This document shows, piece after piece, positions 11,174 to 21,438 of a stretch of DNA of 64,000 nucleotides. The stretch comes from Knoellia flava TL1 (GTDB lineage Bacteria > Actinomycetota > Actinomycetes > Actinomycetales > Dermatophilaceae): NCBI RefSeq assembly GCF_000768675.1, contig NZ_AVPI01000013.1:20814-84813 (forward strand), in the 5' to 3' direction. A model generated the notes under the pieces. It made no database searches. It saw only the letters and a program-made list of their open reading frames with translations, and was not told where the DNA came from. Numbering within the stretch: the stretch's first letter is position 1; the number at the start of each line of letters is the position of its first letter. The position numbers and the translations under genes are program-made.

Positions 11174-11235
11174 GTCGAGAGGAGAGAACACGCCGCATGC
11201 CGGACGGCATACGCGGCGTGTTCTCTCCTCTCGAC
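11174..11235. terminator. Strong bidirectional terminator hairpin
   Basis: Perfect 23-bp arms (11174-11196 and 11213-11235) flank a short loop region whose own ATGCC/GGCAT ends can extend the stem. It sits between the converging AbiEi-nuclease gene and the acyl-CoA dehydrogenase gene. The loop side carries the genome-wide word GGCATAC. Confidence 0.8.
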
Positions 11236-11259
11236 GGGCTGGGAGCGGGGGCCGAACGC

Positions 11260-12411
11260 TCAGAGGCCGAGGTCGCGGCCGATGAGCTCCTTCATGATCT
11301 CGTTCGAGCCGGCCCAGATCTTCGTGACGCGAGCGTCGCGCCAGGCGCGGGCCACGCGGTACTCGTTCATGAAGCCGTAGCCGCCGTGGAGCTGGACGCA
11401 TTCGTCGAGGACGTCGTTCTGGACCTGTGCGCTCCACCACTTCGCCTTGGCGGCGTCGACGGCCGAGAGCTTGTGCTCGGCGTGGGCCGCGACGCAGTCG
11501 TCGACGTAGGCCTCGGCGACCTCGATCGCGGTGACGAGCTCGGCGATCTTGAACTTGTTGTGCTGGAACGCGCCGATCGGCTGGCCGAAGGCCTTGCGCT
11601 CCTTGGCGTAGGCGATGGTCTCCTCGAGGATCGCCTTGGCGTGCGCGACGTTGGAGACGGCGGCGCCGACGCGCTCCTGCGGCAGGCGCTGCATCATCGC
11701 GACGAAGCCCATGCCCTCCTCGCCGATGAGGTTCTCGGCGGGGACGCGGACGTCCTCGAAGAAGAGCTCCGCGGTGTCGGACTCCTCCTGGCCGACCTTG
11801 TCGAGCTTGCGGCCGCGGGTGAAGCCCTCCATGCCGTCCTCGACCATGAGCAGCGAGATGCCCTTGGCGCCCTTGCTCGGGTCGGTGCGGGCGGCGACGA
11901 TGACGAGGTCGGCCTGGTAGCCGTTGGTGATGAAGGTCTTGGAGCCGTTGAGGATCCAGCCGTCGCCGTCCTCGGCGCGGACCGCGGTCGTCTTGAGCGC
12001 GGCGAGGTCGGAGCCACCGCCCGGCTCGGTCATCGCGATGGCGCAGATCTTCTCGCCGGCGGCCATCGGCGGGAGCCAGCGCTGCTTCTGCTCCTCGGTG
12101 CCGAGGTCGACGATGTAGGGCGGGCAGACATCGCTGTGGATGCCGAAGCACGACGAGGTCGCGGCGTTGAAGCCGGAGATCACCTCTGCCGAGATGGCGT
12201 TGAAGCGGTAGTCGCCGGCGCCTGCGCCACCGAACTCCTCGGGGATGTCGAGGCCGAGGAGGCCCTGCTTGCCCGCCTCGAGCCAGATGTCGCGGTCGAT
12301 GCTCTTGGCCTCGAGCATCTGCTCGGTACGCGGCTTGAGGGTGCGGTCGACGAACTCCTGGACCGACTCGCGGAAGGCGAGGTGGTCGTCGTCGTAGAGG
12401 TTGCGGGGCAT
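11260..12411 (-). CDS. Acyl-CoA dehydrogenase, long-chain/isovaleryl type
   Basis: This 383-aa FAD enzyme performs the first oxidation of acyl-CoA in fatty or branched acid breakdown. FAD/substrate motifs AIAMTEPGGGSDL (about 125-137) and HGGYGFM are present. At the place where medium-chain enzymes carry catalytic Glu the sequence reads AGSNEIM (Gly), whereas LPQERV provides Glu246 at the position used by long-chain and isovaleryl-CoA dehydrogenases. GAGGAG lies about 4 nt before the ATG at 12411. It is divergent from a TetR gene across a palindromic operator, so repression by that regulator is likely. Confidence 0.9.
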   Translation of the reverse strand: MPRNLYDDDHLAFRESVQEFVDRTLKPRTEQMLEAKSIDRDIWLEAGKQGLLGLDIPEEFGGAGAGDYRFNAISAEVISGFNAATSSCFGIHSDVCPPYIVDLGTEEQKQRWLPPMAAGEKICAIAMTEPGGGSDLAALKTTAVRAEDGDGWILNGSKTFITNGYQADLVIVAARTDPSKGAKGISLLMVEDGMEGFTRGRKLDKVGQEESDTAELFFEDVRVPAENLIGEEGMGFVAMMQRLPQERVGAAVSNVAHAKAILEETIAYAKERKAFGQPIGAFQHNKFKIAELVTAIEVAEAYVDDCVAAHAEHKLSAVDAAKAKWWSAQVQNDVLDECVQLHGGYGFMNEYRVARAWRDARVTKIWAGSNEIMKELIGRDLGL

Positions 12412-12437
12412 GGCTCTCCTCAGCAGGAACACGATTG

Positions 12438-12455
12438 ACTAAGCGCTTGCTTAGT
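12438..12455. promoter_or_regulatory. Palindromic operator between acyl-CoA dehydrogenase and tetR
   Basis: ACTAAGCGCTTGCTTAGT contains inverted 7-bp arms ACTAAGC/GCTTAGT around GCTT. It lies midway between two divergent starts (12411 and 12483). The shape fits a TetR-family site controlling both the dehydrogenase and its own regulator. Confidence 0.75.
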
Positions 12456-12482
12456 TTCACGCGCGTCAGGCATGCTGTCAAC

Positions 12483-13124
12483 ATGTCGGCCACCACAGGC
12501 GCTCCACTGTCGGAGCAGAGCATCCTCGCTACCCTTGAGGACTCGGGCGACACCGCGGGCGCCACGGCCGTGCGGCTCATGATGGCCGCGGCCGACGCCT
12601 TCGCCGACAAGGGCTTCCACGCGACGACTACCCGCGACATCGCCTCCCGGGCGGGTCTCTCGCCCGCTGGTGTCTACGTGCACTTCACGTCCAAGGAGGA
12701 CCTGCTCTTCGAGCTGAGCCGCCGCGGTCACCGCACCGCCCGAGACCAGCTCGTCGCCGCCGCCAGCGCGGCCGACTCCCCGACCGACGCACTGCGCTCG
12801 ATCATCGGCGGCTTCTCGAAGTGGCACGCCGAGCACCACCAGCTCGGCCGCATCGTCCAGTACGAGTTCCGCCACCTCACCCCCGAGCACCGCGAGACCG
12901 TTCTTTCGCTGCGTCGCGAGATCGACAAGGTCGTGCGCGGTGTGCTCTCCGACGGCGTGACGTCGGGCGAGTTCGAGGTCGACGACATCCCGAGCACCGC
13001 GCTCGCCCTGCTGTCGATGGCCGTCGACGTCGCACGCTGGTACTCCCCCGAAATCCGGCGCACGCCGGACGACATCGCCCGCACCAACGGGGACCTCGCA
13101 GTGAGGCTCGTCGCACGCCGCTAG
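12483..13124 (+). CDS. TetR-family regulator of the divergent acyl-CoA dehydrogenase
   Basis: This 213-aa repressor has the TetR helix-turn-helix at about residues 30-62 (FHATTTRDIASRAGLSPAGV) and a ligand domain with GGFSKWHAEHH, resembling FadR/KstR2-type regulators of acyl-CoA metabolism. I prefer the ATG at 12483 over an in-frame ATG 48 nt upstream, which would sit inside the operator. CATGCT ends 6 nt before it, consistent with a leaderless transcript. The likely inducer is an acyl-CoA, by analogy and context only. Confidence 0.85.
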   Translation: MSATTGAPLSEQSILATLEDSGDTAGATAVRLMMAAADAFADKGFHATTTRDIASRAGLSPAGVYVHFTSKEDLLFELSRRGHRTARDQLVAAASAADSPTDALRSIIGGFSKWHAEHHQLGRIVQYEFRHLTPEHRETVLSLRREIDKVVRGVLSDGVTSGEFEVDDIPSTALALLSMAVDVARWYSPEIRRTPDDIARTNGDLAVRLVARR

Positions 13125-13127
13125 GCT
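13122..13127 (+). promoter_or_regulatory. -10 element for leaderless methyltransferase mRNA
   Basis: TAGGCT overlaps the tetR stop codon and ends 8 nt before the next ATG. No ribosome binding site is present. Confidence 0.5.
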
Positions 13128-13135
13128 TCCCGACC

Positions 13136-13876
13136 ATGACCGACGCCGGAGGACACGGGGGCTCCCCGTCGATCGCACAGCCCGACTACTGGTGGTACCT
13201 CGCGCGCACCGACCTGCTCCACGCCGCGCTGAGCACCTATGCCGAAGGCCGGACGACAGTGCTCGACATCGGCAGCGCCGACGGGCCGAGCGCGGGCTGG
13301 CTGCACGACGGCACCCGCCACCTCGCCTCGCTCGACATCGACCCGCGCGGGCTCGGGCGCAACGGCGTGTGCGGGTCGGCGCTCTCGCTCCCGTTCGCCG
13401 ACAGCAGCTTCGACATGGTGTCGGCCTTCGACGTCATCGAGCACTGCGACCCCGAGGCCGACGCCCTCGCCGAGGTGGCACGGGTCCTCCAGCCGGGCGG
13501 CACGTTCCTCATGGCAGTGCCGGCCTACCAGTGGGCGTGGACCGACTTCGACGTCGCCAACGGCCACTTTCGCCGCTACACGAAGCGCCAGGCCGTGTCC
13601 GCCCTCGAGCGCGCGGGCTTCCGGGTCGAGCGCGCGACCTACGGCTTCACGTCTGTCTTCCCCGGCTTCCTCGCGGAGCGGCTCGCCCGCCTGCTCAAGG
13701 AGCGCAAGCACACGAGCGCGGTCGACGTCGTCGAGGTGCCCCGGGTGCCGCGAGCGCTGCACCACGCCCTCCTGGCCGCGACGAAGGTCGATGAATCCCT
13801 CCTCCGCCGCCGTGTGGACCTGCCCTTCGGCAGCTCTGTCTTCGTCGCGGCGACGAAGGTCGGCGGCCCCGCCTGA
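13136..13876 (+). CDS. Class I SAM-dependent methyltransferase
   Basis: This 246-aa protein has a Rossmann methyltransferase core: motif I VLDIGSADG near residue 42, the acidic SLDIDP strand end, LPFADSSFDMVSAFDVIEH (motif IV region) and VLQPGGTFLMAVP. The C-terminal part is basic and specific to this protein. Members of this UbiE/COQ5-like group act on small molecules, lipids or sugars; nothing here identifies the acceptor. It begins 11 nt after the tetR stop and probably has its own leaderless start. Confidence 0.85.
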   Translation: MTDAGGHGGSPSIAQPDYWWYLARTDLLHAALSTYAEGRTTVLDIGSADGPSAGWLHDGTRHLASLDIDPRGLGRNGVCGSALSLPFADSSFDMVSAFDVIEHCDPEADALAEVARVLQPGGTFLMAVPAYQWAWTDFDVANGHFRRYTKRQAVSALERAGFRVERATYGFTSVFPGFLAERLARLLKERKHTSAVDVVEVPRVPRALHHALLAATKVDESLLRRRVDLPFGSSVFVAATKVGGPA

Positions 13877-13924
13877 CCCCGCCCACCGCACATGCCGCGG
13901 TCGGCGACACCGCACAATGACGCC

Positions 13925-14509
13925 GTGCGCATCTTCGCCGCGGTCGTGCCGCCCCCGGACGCCCACGCCGACCTCGAACGCTTCGTCGAGCCCCGGCGCG
14001 ACGTCCAGTCCGACCTGCGCTGGACGCCGTCCCACCTGTGGCACGTGACGCTGGCGTTCATGGGTGACGTGTCGGCCCACCTGCTCGACGACATCGCCGA
14101 GGAGGTCGCTCGGGTGGCGGCGGAGCACGAGCCGATCCCGTTGCGGCTCAGCGGCGCCGGCACGTTCCCCGACCCCAGCCAGGCCCGGGTCGTCTGGATG
14201 GACGTCCGCTCCGACTCCCCCACCGGTCTCGTCGGGCTGGAGTCGCTCGCGCTCGGCGTGCGTCGTGCATGCAGCCGCATCGGGGCCTCACCGGCCGGCG
14301 GCGCCTACCGCCCGCACCTCACCCTCGCGCGCGTGCGCCGCCCCTTCGAGGCGACCCACTGGCTGCGCGTCATGGATGCGTATGCCGGCCCGTCCTGGAC
14401 CGCCGACGAGGTCACCCTCTTCGTCTCCCACCGGGGAGAGGGAAGGGGCAGACCGCACTACGAAGCCGTGGCGGTCTGCCCCTTGGGCGCGGACGTCAGC
14501 CGCGCGTGA
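13925..14509 (+). CDS. thpR: RNA 2',3'-cyclic phosphodiesterase (2'-5' RNA ligase family)
   Basis: Two HxT motifs, HVTL at 40-43 and HLTL at 131-134, define the 2H phosphoesterase family to which ThpR/LigT belongs; these enzymes open 2',3'-cyclic phosphate ends on RNA. The protein is 194 aa, normal for the family. The GTG at 13925 gives the canonical VRIFAAVVPP start, and CACAAT ends 6 nt before it, suggesting leaderless expression. The last codons form a 14-bp hairpin that should terminate transcription before convergent ettA. Confidence 0.88.
   Translation: MRIFAAVVPPPDAHADLERFVEPRRDVQSDLRWTPSHLWHVTLAFMGDVSAHLLDDIAEEVARVAAEHEPIPLRLSGAGTFPDPSQARVVWMDVRSDSPTGLVGLESLALGVRRACSRIGASPAGGAYRPHLTLARVRRPFEATHWLRVMDAYAGPSWTADEVTLFVSHRGEGRGRPHYEAVAVCPLGADVSRA
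14443..14484. terminator. Hairpin in the 3' coding end of thpR
   Basis: Perfect 14-bp arms (AAGGGGCAGACCGC and complement, 14443-14456 and 14471-14484) enclose a 14-nt loop inside the last codons of thpR. Placement between converging genes supports a terminator role. Confidence 0.65.
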
Positions 14510-14536
14510 GCCCTGTGGAGCCCTGCGTGCCGACGC

Positions 14537-16219
<1,683 letters not shown>

Positions 16220-16225
16220 GGGGCA

Positions 16226-16231
16226 AGGCTA
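16226..16231 (-). promoter_or_regulatory. -10 element for leaderless ettA mRNA
   Basis: TAGCCT on the minus strand ends 6 nt before the ettA ATG, with no ribosome binding site in between. Confidence 0.5.
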
Positions 16232-16278
16232 ACGACTGCCCGCCCCATCCCCGAATCGGTTGTGCCCCTTGGCCCCCC

Positions 16279-16818
16279 TCAGGCCGCGGGCTCCTCGACC
16301 AGCGGGCCGGTCGACGCGTCGGTGGGTCGCTCGGCCAGGAGGTAGTCGTCGCGCTGTGGGTCGCCGAAGCTCCCGCTGCCGTCCGACTGGCCCTCCGCGG
16401 GCCCCTCGCCGTCGAAGGCGTCGTCCATGCGGTCGCCCGTGCCGTACGACGGCTTGACGACCTTCTCGTAGACCGCCTGCCCCCAGCTGAGGTCGTGGCC
16501 GGCGCCGCTCGCATCGATGTTGACCGACGTGCCGTAGGACTTGTCGTCGCGCTGGTACTCACGCACGCGAAGACGTCCGTGGACGATGACCGGCTCGCCA
16601 CGGCGGAACGACTTGACGAGGTTGGCGCCGAGGTTGCGGAACGCGTAGACGGTGAAGAAGGCGGTGTCGCCGTCCTCGTAGGCGCCGGGCTGACCCTGAA
16701 CGGGCCGCCGGGGCGTCGAGGCGATGCGGAACCGGGCATAGGGCTGGCCGCTCTTGCCCACGCAGATCTCGGGGTCGGCGACGAGGCGTCCGTGGACGGT
16801 GACGGTGGTGTCCTGCAT
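16279..16818 (-). CDS. ssb: Single-stranded DNA-binding protein (paralogue)
   Basis: This 179-aa protein has an N-terminal OB fold (VTVHGRLVADPEI to HGRLRVREYQ, about residues 6-95) followed by a disordered, acidic, Gly/Ser-rich tail. The tail ends LVEEPAA, lacking the DDDIPF-type tip that recruits repair proteins in the main SSB. It is also far from rpsF/rpsR, where the principal ssb usually lies. I read it as the second actinobacterial SSB, perhaps used in recombination or stress. A purine-rich AAGGGGA precedes the ATG. Confidence 0.85.
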   Translation of the reverse strand: MQDTTVTVHGRLVADPEICVGKSGQPYARFRIASTPRRPVQGQPGAYEDGDTAFFTVYAFRNLGANLVKSFRRGEPVIVHGRLRVREYQRDDKSYGTSVNIDASGAGHDLSWGQAVYEKVVKPSYGTGDRMDDAFDGEGPAEGQSDGSGSFGDPQRDDYLLAERPTDASTGPLVEEPAA

Positions 16819-16977
16819 GGGTGGTCCCCTTCTGGTCGGGCTCTGCTCGTGCGGCGGAGCACTGCGACCAGCCTCAGCGGGTCGCCCGACGTCGGCAACG
16901 CCCGCCAGACGTCGTTGTGGACGACGGCGTCCTCACGGCGACCCTGTGGACGGCGGGTCGTGCTCGGGAGCGGTCCG

Positions 16978-18645
16978 TCAGACCTTGGCGGCGGTCTCGA
17001 GGTGCTCGCGCGTGGCCCGGTGCCGCTCGAGGATCGCGGTGACGGGCGCGAGGATCCGCTCGTCGGCGACCGTCGAGATCGACTCGCGCAGGCGCCCGTC
17101 GATGACCCTGGCGCGGCGACGCGCCCCGATGCCCGCGAGGAATCGTGACACGAGGGCGAGCAGCAGCCCCGCGAGGACGCCACCGACGAGCAGGACGAAG
17201 GGCCACGGCAGCGGCCCGAGCGTCGGGGTCTCGATGCTCGGGAACTGGAGCCAGCCGAGCAGCATGAGCACGAGGAGCCACACGAGCCCCGCCACGGCCG
17301 TGAGCGCGAGGGCGACCTGGGCGATGCCGACGACTCGCCACCACACCGGTGTGCGCGAGCGCAACGACGTCGAGATGACGGCTTGGTCGAGGGCGTCGGC
17401 CATCGCGTGACCGGGAGGGGCCGCGGCGGCGTCGACCGCGTCACCCCACGGCGTCGGCAGCGACGAGCCCGCACGGTCGGCCAGGCTCCGGGTCGCGAGG
17501 TCGACGGCGGCGCGAGCAGCGGGAGTCGGCGGTGGCAACGAGGAACGCCCGAGGACCGATCGCACGTCGGCGTCGCTCACCGTGACCGCGCCTCGACCAT
17601 CGTCGAGACGCAGCCGGCGCAACGGGCGCGGCCGGAACCGCTGGACCCAGCGAGTGAACGGCCACCCCGTGTGGCTCACGGCCTGCATGCGGTAGTCGCG
17701 CTCGACCGCGGCGACGACCGTGGGCACACCGGCGGCGCGGGCCAGGGCGTCGACGAGCTCGCCCTCGCCCTTGGCCTTCACCACGGGCTCGGTGTCGGCC
17801 ACGCCGGGGCGCAGCGCCGTCGCCGCCTGGCGCACGTCGGCGGCGAGGCGGGTGCGGGCGGCGTTGGCCCCCGACACCGCGTTGCTCAGCCGCTGGCCGA
17901 GGACGTCGAGCCCCCGTCCGGTGCGGGCCGAGGTGGGGATGACCGTCGCGTCCGGCATACCGTCGCGCGCCATGAGGCGCTTGAGGTCGGCGACGCACCG
18001 CTCGACGTCGTCCTCGTGGAGGCGGTCGACCTGGTTGAGGACGACGACCGTCACGGCGTCGTGGGTGGCAAGAGCGGCGACGTAGTCGTCGTGGAGGCGC
18101 GCGTCGGCATACTTCTGCGGGTCGGTGACCCAGACGAAGACGTCGACGAGGTCGAGAACCCGCTCTGCCTCGGCACGGTGCGAAGTCTCGCGCGAGTCGA
18201 AGTCGGGCAGGTCGAGCAGCACGAGGCCGTCGAGCGAGCCGACCGTCCCCTCGACCGTGACGTCGCCGGCGACGTGGTGGCGGGTCGCCACGTCGAGCCA
18301 GTCCAGCAGCGGGCCGGCGGGCTCGTCACCCCAGACGGCGGCCGTGGGCCTCGACGTCGTCGGCCGGCGGGCTCCCACCGACGCGACGTCGTCACCGACG
18401 AGGGCGTTGAAGAGCGACGACTTGCCGCTGCCGGTGGCACCGGCCAGTGCGACGACGGTGTGGCCGCCGACGATCGAGGTGCGCTGCTCGACCTTGCTGA
18501 CGACGGTGCGAGCCCGCGTCGACGGCGCCTCGGGAAGCTCGTCGCCGCCGCTCGCGAGGGCCTTCTCAAGGGATCCCGATGCGGACATGAGCGACTCCCC
18601 GGTGACGCTGCCGACCTTCGCGCCACCCATGCGCAGCGGGCTCAT
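16978..18645 (-). CDS. Membrane-anchored dynamin-like/YfjP-type GTPase
   Basis: This 555-aa GTPase has G1 GATGSGKS (about 69-76), G3 DLPD (145-148) and G4 NQVD (204-207). A long helical region follows, then two membrane helices near residues 445-510 (VALALTAVAGLVWLLVLMLL and WPFVLLVGGVLAGLLLAL), then a basic tail. It overlaps the upstream GTPase by 4 nt. Paired GTPases with membrane helices resemble bacterial dynamin-like pairs that remodel membranes at division or during stress; that role is inferred, not shown. Confidence 0.75.
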   Translation of the reverse strand: MSPLRMGGAKVGSVTGESLMSASGSLEKALASGGDELPEAPSTRARTVVSKVEQRTSIVGGHTVVALAGATGSGKSSLFNALVGDDVASVGARRPTTSRPTAAVWGDEPAGPLLDWLDVATRHHVAGDVTVEGTVGSLDGLVLLDLPDFDSRETSHRAEAERVLDLVDVFVWVTDPQKYADARLHDDYVAALATHDAVTVVVLNQVDRLHEDDVERCVADLKRLMARDGMPDATVIPTSARTGRGLDVLGQRLSNAVSGANAARTRLAADVRQAATALRPGVADTEPVVKAKGEGELVDALARAAGVPTVVAAVERDYRMQAVSHTGWPFTRWVQRFRPRPLRRLRLDDGRGAVTVSDADVRSVLGRSSLPPPTPAARAAVDLATRSLADRAGSSLPTPWGDAVDAAAAPPGHAMADALDQAVISTSLRSRTPVWWRVVGIAQVALALTAVAGLVWLLVLMLLGWLQFPSIETPTLGPLPWPFVLLVGGVLAGLLLALVSRFLAGIGARRRARVIDGRLRESISTVADERILAPVTAILERHRATREHLETAAKV

Positions 18646-20357
18646 GCAGACACCTCTCGAACTCGGGTCGCGGCACGCTCGAGCGCAGCCGACTGGCCGG
18701 TTGCGTCGCCCAGCGACGCGAGAGCCTCGGCGAAGCGGCCCTGCTCCACGGCATACAGGGTCTCGACGCGCGCGAGGAGGCTCTTGCGAGCCTTGGCGGC
18801 CATCTCGCGGACGGCCTGATCACCGAAGATCGCCTCGAGGACGCGCTGGGCGAGGACCGACGTGCCGCCGGCGATGCCGACCTCGGCGCCGGTGAGTCCG
18901 CCCGTCGCCGCAAACGAGACGAGCATGAGGAAGAGGCCGATGGCGTTGACGCCGTATGCCGCGATCCTCGCGTTGGTCCGCCGGTTGCCCCCCTCGCTGC
19001 GCACGATGTCGAAGACCTCGCCCTGCCACTCGCGGACCAGCGCCTCGACGCGCGGCACGAGGTCGGGCGACGGCTTCGCGAGCTCGGGGAAGGACGCCAC
19101 GAGGGTCTCGCCGCCGGGTAGGCGCCGCCACGCGCGTGCGGTGTCGGCAGCGGCGGCGGACGCGTGCGAGACGAGGAGGTTGGCGACCCCGGACTGGAGC
19201 GCCTCACCGAGGTCCTCGGACGGAGCCGGCTGACCCTTGATCGCCGCGGTCACGCGGTCGCGCCACTTGGACAGGGTGGACTCGACCTGCCGGAAGAACT
19301 CACCGGTGCCGACGAACTCCTGCCAGCGGGCGAGCACCTCGCCGCGAAGCAGCGTGCCGTCGGTCATGCCGTCCTTGACCCCCTGGGTCGCGGCGGCATA
19401 GCTCTCGTCGGTGGCGCGGAGAAGACCTTCCGCGGCGCGGTCCTGCTCGATCGAGGCCGAGACGAGGGCGTCGGTGCGACCGGACAGCGACCCCATCGCC
19501 CCCTTGAGCGTCTGGCTCACGACGACCGCACGAGCACGGGCATCGCTGGCGAGCGCGTCCAGCCACGCCCGCAGCCGGCCCATCGCCTCGGGCGGGAGGG
19601 ACCCGTCAGGGGTCAGCTGGGTCTCGGGGACGGTGAAGATCGGCGCGGTCGGCAGGCCCTGCTCGCGCAGCATCCCCGCGAGGTGTGGCCGGATCTCGTC
19701 GACCGACTCGGGCGCGATGCGGTCGAGGACGATGGCGACGGAGGTGCCGCGCTCGGCTGCGGTGCGCAGGAGATCCCAGGGAACGGCGTCCGCGTAACGA
19801 GCGGCCGTGGTGACGAAGAGCCAGAGGTCGGCGGCGGCGAGGAGCTGGTTGGCGAGCTCGCGGTTGGCCTGGACGACCGAGTCGATGTCGGGGGCGTCGA
19901 GCAGGGCCATCCCGGGCGGCAGGCTCGACGACTCGACGAGGCGGACGGTGCCCGGCTGCGTCTCCTCGGTGGGGCTGCCGGTCACCCGGGCGAGCGTCGG
20001 GAGGATGCGCTGGTCGGCGAACCAGCGCTTGTCGTCGGGGTGGTGCACGAGCACAGGACTCGTCGTCGTCGGCCGGAGCACGCCGGACCGGCTGACGACC
20101 GACCCGACGATCGAGTTGACGAGGGTCGACTTGCCGGCGCCCGTCGAGCCGCCCACGACGGCGAGCAGGGGCGCGTCGATGGAGCGCAGCCGCGGTATGA
20201 CGTAGTCGTCGAGCTGGTGGATGAGCTCACGTCGCACGGCCTGCCCCTGGGCCTGGCCCGGGGTGTGGAGCGGGAGCGAGGAGGCGGCGACGGCGTCCCG
20301 GAGCCCGGTCACGGCCTCGACGAGCTCGCTCGCCCTGGTCGCCTCCGATGTCGTCAC
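18642..20357 (-). CDS. Dynamin-like GTPase, first of an overlapping pair
   Basis: This 571-aa P-loop protein has G1 GGSTGAGKS (69-77), a PTTTSPV switch I region and G3 DAPDID (about 154-159). The expected NKxD is replaced by VLDRIAPE, so base recognition may be unusual. Long helical stretches and a hydrophobic hairpin (IGLFLMLVSFAATGG to GTSVLAQRV) occur near residues 470-510. The GTG start has TAGGCT ending 6 nt upstream, hence probably leaderless. It is translationally coupled to the second GTPase, and the two proteins probably work as a hetero-pair. Confidence 0.75.
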   Translation of the reverse strand: MTTSEATRASELVEAVTGLRDAVAASSLPLHTPGQAQGQAVRRELIHQLDDYVIPRLRSIDAPLLAVVGGSTGAGKSTLVNSIVGSVVSRSGVLRPTTTSPVLVHHPDDKRWFADQRILPTLARVTGSPTEETQPGTVRLVESSSLPPGMALLDAPDIDSVVQANRELANQLLAAADLWLFVTTAARYADAVPWDLLRTAAERGTSVAIVLDRIAPESVDEIRPHLAGMLREQGLPTAPIFTVPETQLTPDGSLPPEAMGRLRAWLDALASDARARAVVVSQTLKGAMGSLSGRTDALVSASIEQDRAAEGLLRATDESYAAATQGVKDGMTDGTLLRGEVLARWQEFVGTGEFFRQVESTLSKWRDRVTAAIKGQPAPSEDLGEALQSGVANLLVSHASAAAADTARAWRRLPGGETLVASFPELAKPSPDLVPRVEALVREWQGEVFDIVRSEGGNRRTNARIAAYGVNAIGLFLMLVSFAATGGLTGAEVGIAGGTSVLAQRVLEAIFGDQAVREMAAKARKSLLARVETLYAVEQGRFAEALASLGDATGQSAALERAATRVREVSA

Positions 20358-20363
20358 TGCCTC

Positions 20364-20369
20364 AGCCTA
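20364..20369 (-). promoter_or_regulatory. -10 element for the GTPase operon
   Basis: TAGGCT on the minus strand ends 6 nt before the GTG start at 20357. It implies a leaderless mRNA. Confidence 0.5.
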
Positions 20370-20473
20370 ACGAAAGGGCGAGCACCTGCGCGCCGACGTG
20401 CCGACGCGCTGACCTGCAGTTCCAGCAGGCGGACGGAGAGGGGTGGCCGCTCACTACACTGCGAGGCACCAAG

Positions 20474-20546
20474 GCCTCCGTAGCTCAGCGGATAGAGCGA
20501 GTCACTTCTAATGACTGGGTCGCAGGTTCGAGTCCTGCCGGGGGCG
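20474..20546 (+). tRNA. tRNA-Arg (anticodon TCT)
   Basis: A full cloverleaf folds. Acceptor 20474-20480 pairs with 20539-20545 (one U-G), the D arm starts at 20483, and the anticodon stem AGTCA/TGACT closes the loop CTTCTAA with TCT at 20507-20509. The T arm is GCAGG-TTCGAGT-CCTGC. CCA is not encoded. TACACT lies 13 nt upstream as a plausible -10. It reads the rare AGA codon. Confidence 0.96.
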
Positions 20547-20548
20547 CC

Positions 20549-21370
20549 TCAGCCGGTCCGATGACGACGGACGAAGGCCCGGATCACCTCGTTGACCCGC
20601 TCGGGCTGCTCGAGGTTCGACATGTGCCCGGCGCCCTCGACGACGGCGAGCTCGGCCCCCGGGATGGCCTCGGCGAACTGCCGTGCCACGAGGTCGACGG
20701 GCGATCGCGCGTCCGCCTCACCCCAGACGAGCAGCGTCGGCACCGCGATCGTGGGCAACACGTCGGAGAGGTCGGCGTCGGCCATGATCCCGAGCTCGAG
20801 GGCGAGCGTCTCGGGGCGGACGTCGGCCGCCATCTCCGCCATGAGGGTGACGATCTCGGCCGACGGTTTCCCGGCGAAGAGACCCGGCAGGGTCGGGTCG
20901 AACTCCTCCGGCGACGCCTCGAGGCTCTCGCGCACGCCGTCGACCCGGTGGCGCACCTCGTCCGCGGGAAGCGAGCCCTTCCACCCGGCATACGTGTCCA
21001 TGAGGACGAGTGACGCGACGAGACCGGGATGGCGGCGGTAACACTCGAGGACGACGGTCCCACCCCACGACAGGCCGGCGAGGTGGACCGGGCCAAGACC
21101 GAGGTGCCCGATCAGCCCGGCGAGCGCGTCCGCGAAGTCCGTGAGGTCGAAGCCTTCGGGCACCGGTGACGAGCGGCCGACGCCCGGTTCGTCCCACGCG
21201 ACGACGGTGAGCTCGTCGCCCAGACCGGTGAGCTGCGGCCCCCAGCTGCGCGAGTCGAGCGCGGCGCCGTGGACGAGCACGAGCGGCGGCCCCGAGCCAG
21301 CCCGGCGGAACGCGACGCCGACGCCACCGACCTCGGCGCGCCCAGGCTCCAGGGGCACGGTCTCCTCCAC
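20549..21370 (-). CDS. Alpha/beta hydrolase
   Basis: This 273-aa alpha/beta-hydrolase has the oxyanion-hole segment VLVHGAALDSRSW, nucleophile elbow GLSWGG (Ser), and C-terminal Asp/His in LVWGEADARSP and VEGAGHMSNLEQP. It resembles 3-oxoadipate enol-lactonase-like and other soluble esterases; the substrate is not determined. I place the start at GTG 21370 because TAGGTT ends 7 nt upstream, matching the leaderless pattern here; GTG at 21358, preceded by GGAGGAG, is the alternative. The gene ends 2 nt from tRNA-Arg, converging on it. Confidence 0.82.
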   Translation of the reverse strand: MEETVPLEPGRAEVGGVGVAFRRAGSGPPLVLVHGAALDSRSWGPQLTGLGDELTVVAWDEPGVGRSSPVPEGFDLTDFADALAGLIGHLGLGPVHLAGLSWGGTVVLECYRRHPGLVASLVLMDTYAGWKGSLPADEVRHRVDGVRESLEASPEEFDPTLPGLFAGKPSAEIVTLMAEMAADVRPETLALELGIMADADLSDVLPTIAVPTLLVWGEADARSPVDLVARQFAEAIPGAELAVVEGAGHMSNLEQPERVNEVIRAFVRRHRTG

Positions 21371-21377
21371 AGATCGC

Positions 21378-21383
21378 AACCTA
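21378..21383 (-). promoter_or_regulatory. -10 element for leaderless hydrolase mRNA
   Basis: TAGGTT on the minus strand ends 7 nt before the GTG at 21370. It is the main reason for choosing that start. Confidence 0.45.
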
Positions 21384-21438
21384 CGCCCCCACCGGAGCAC
21401 CGGGCAGGCCCGTGAACCGCTGGTGACATGATCGGGTC

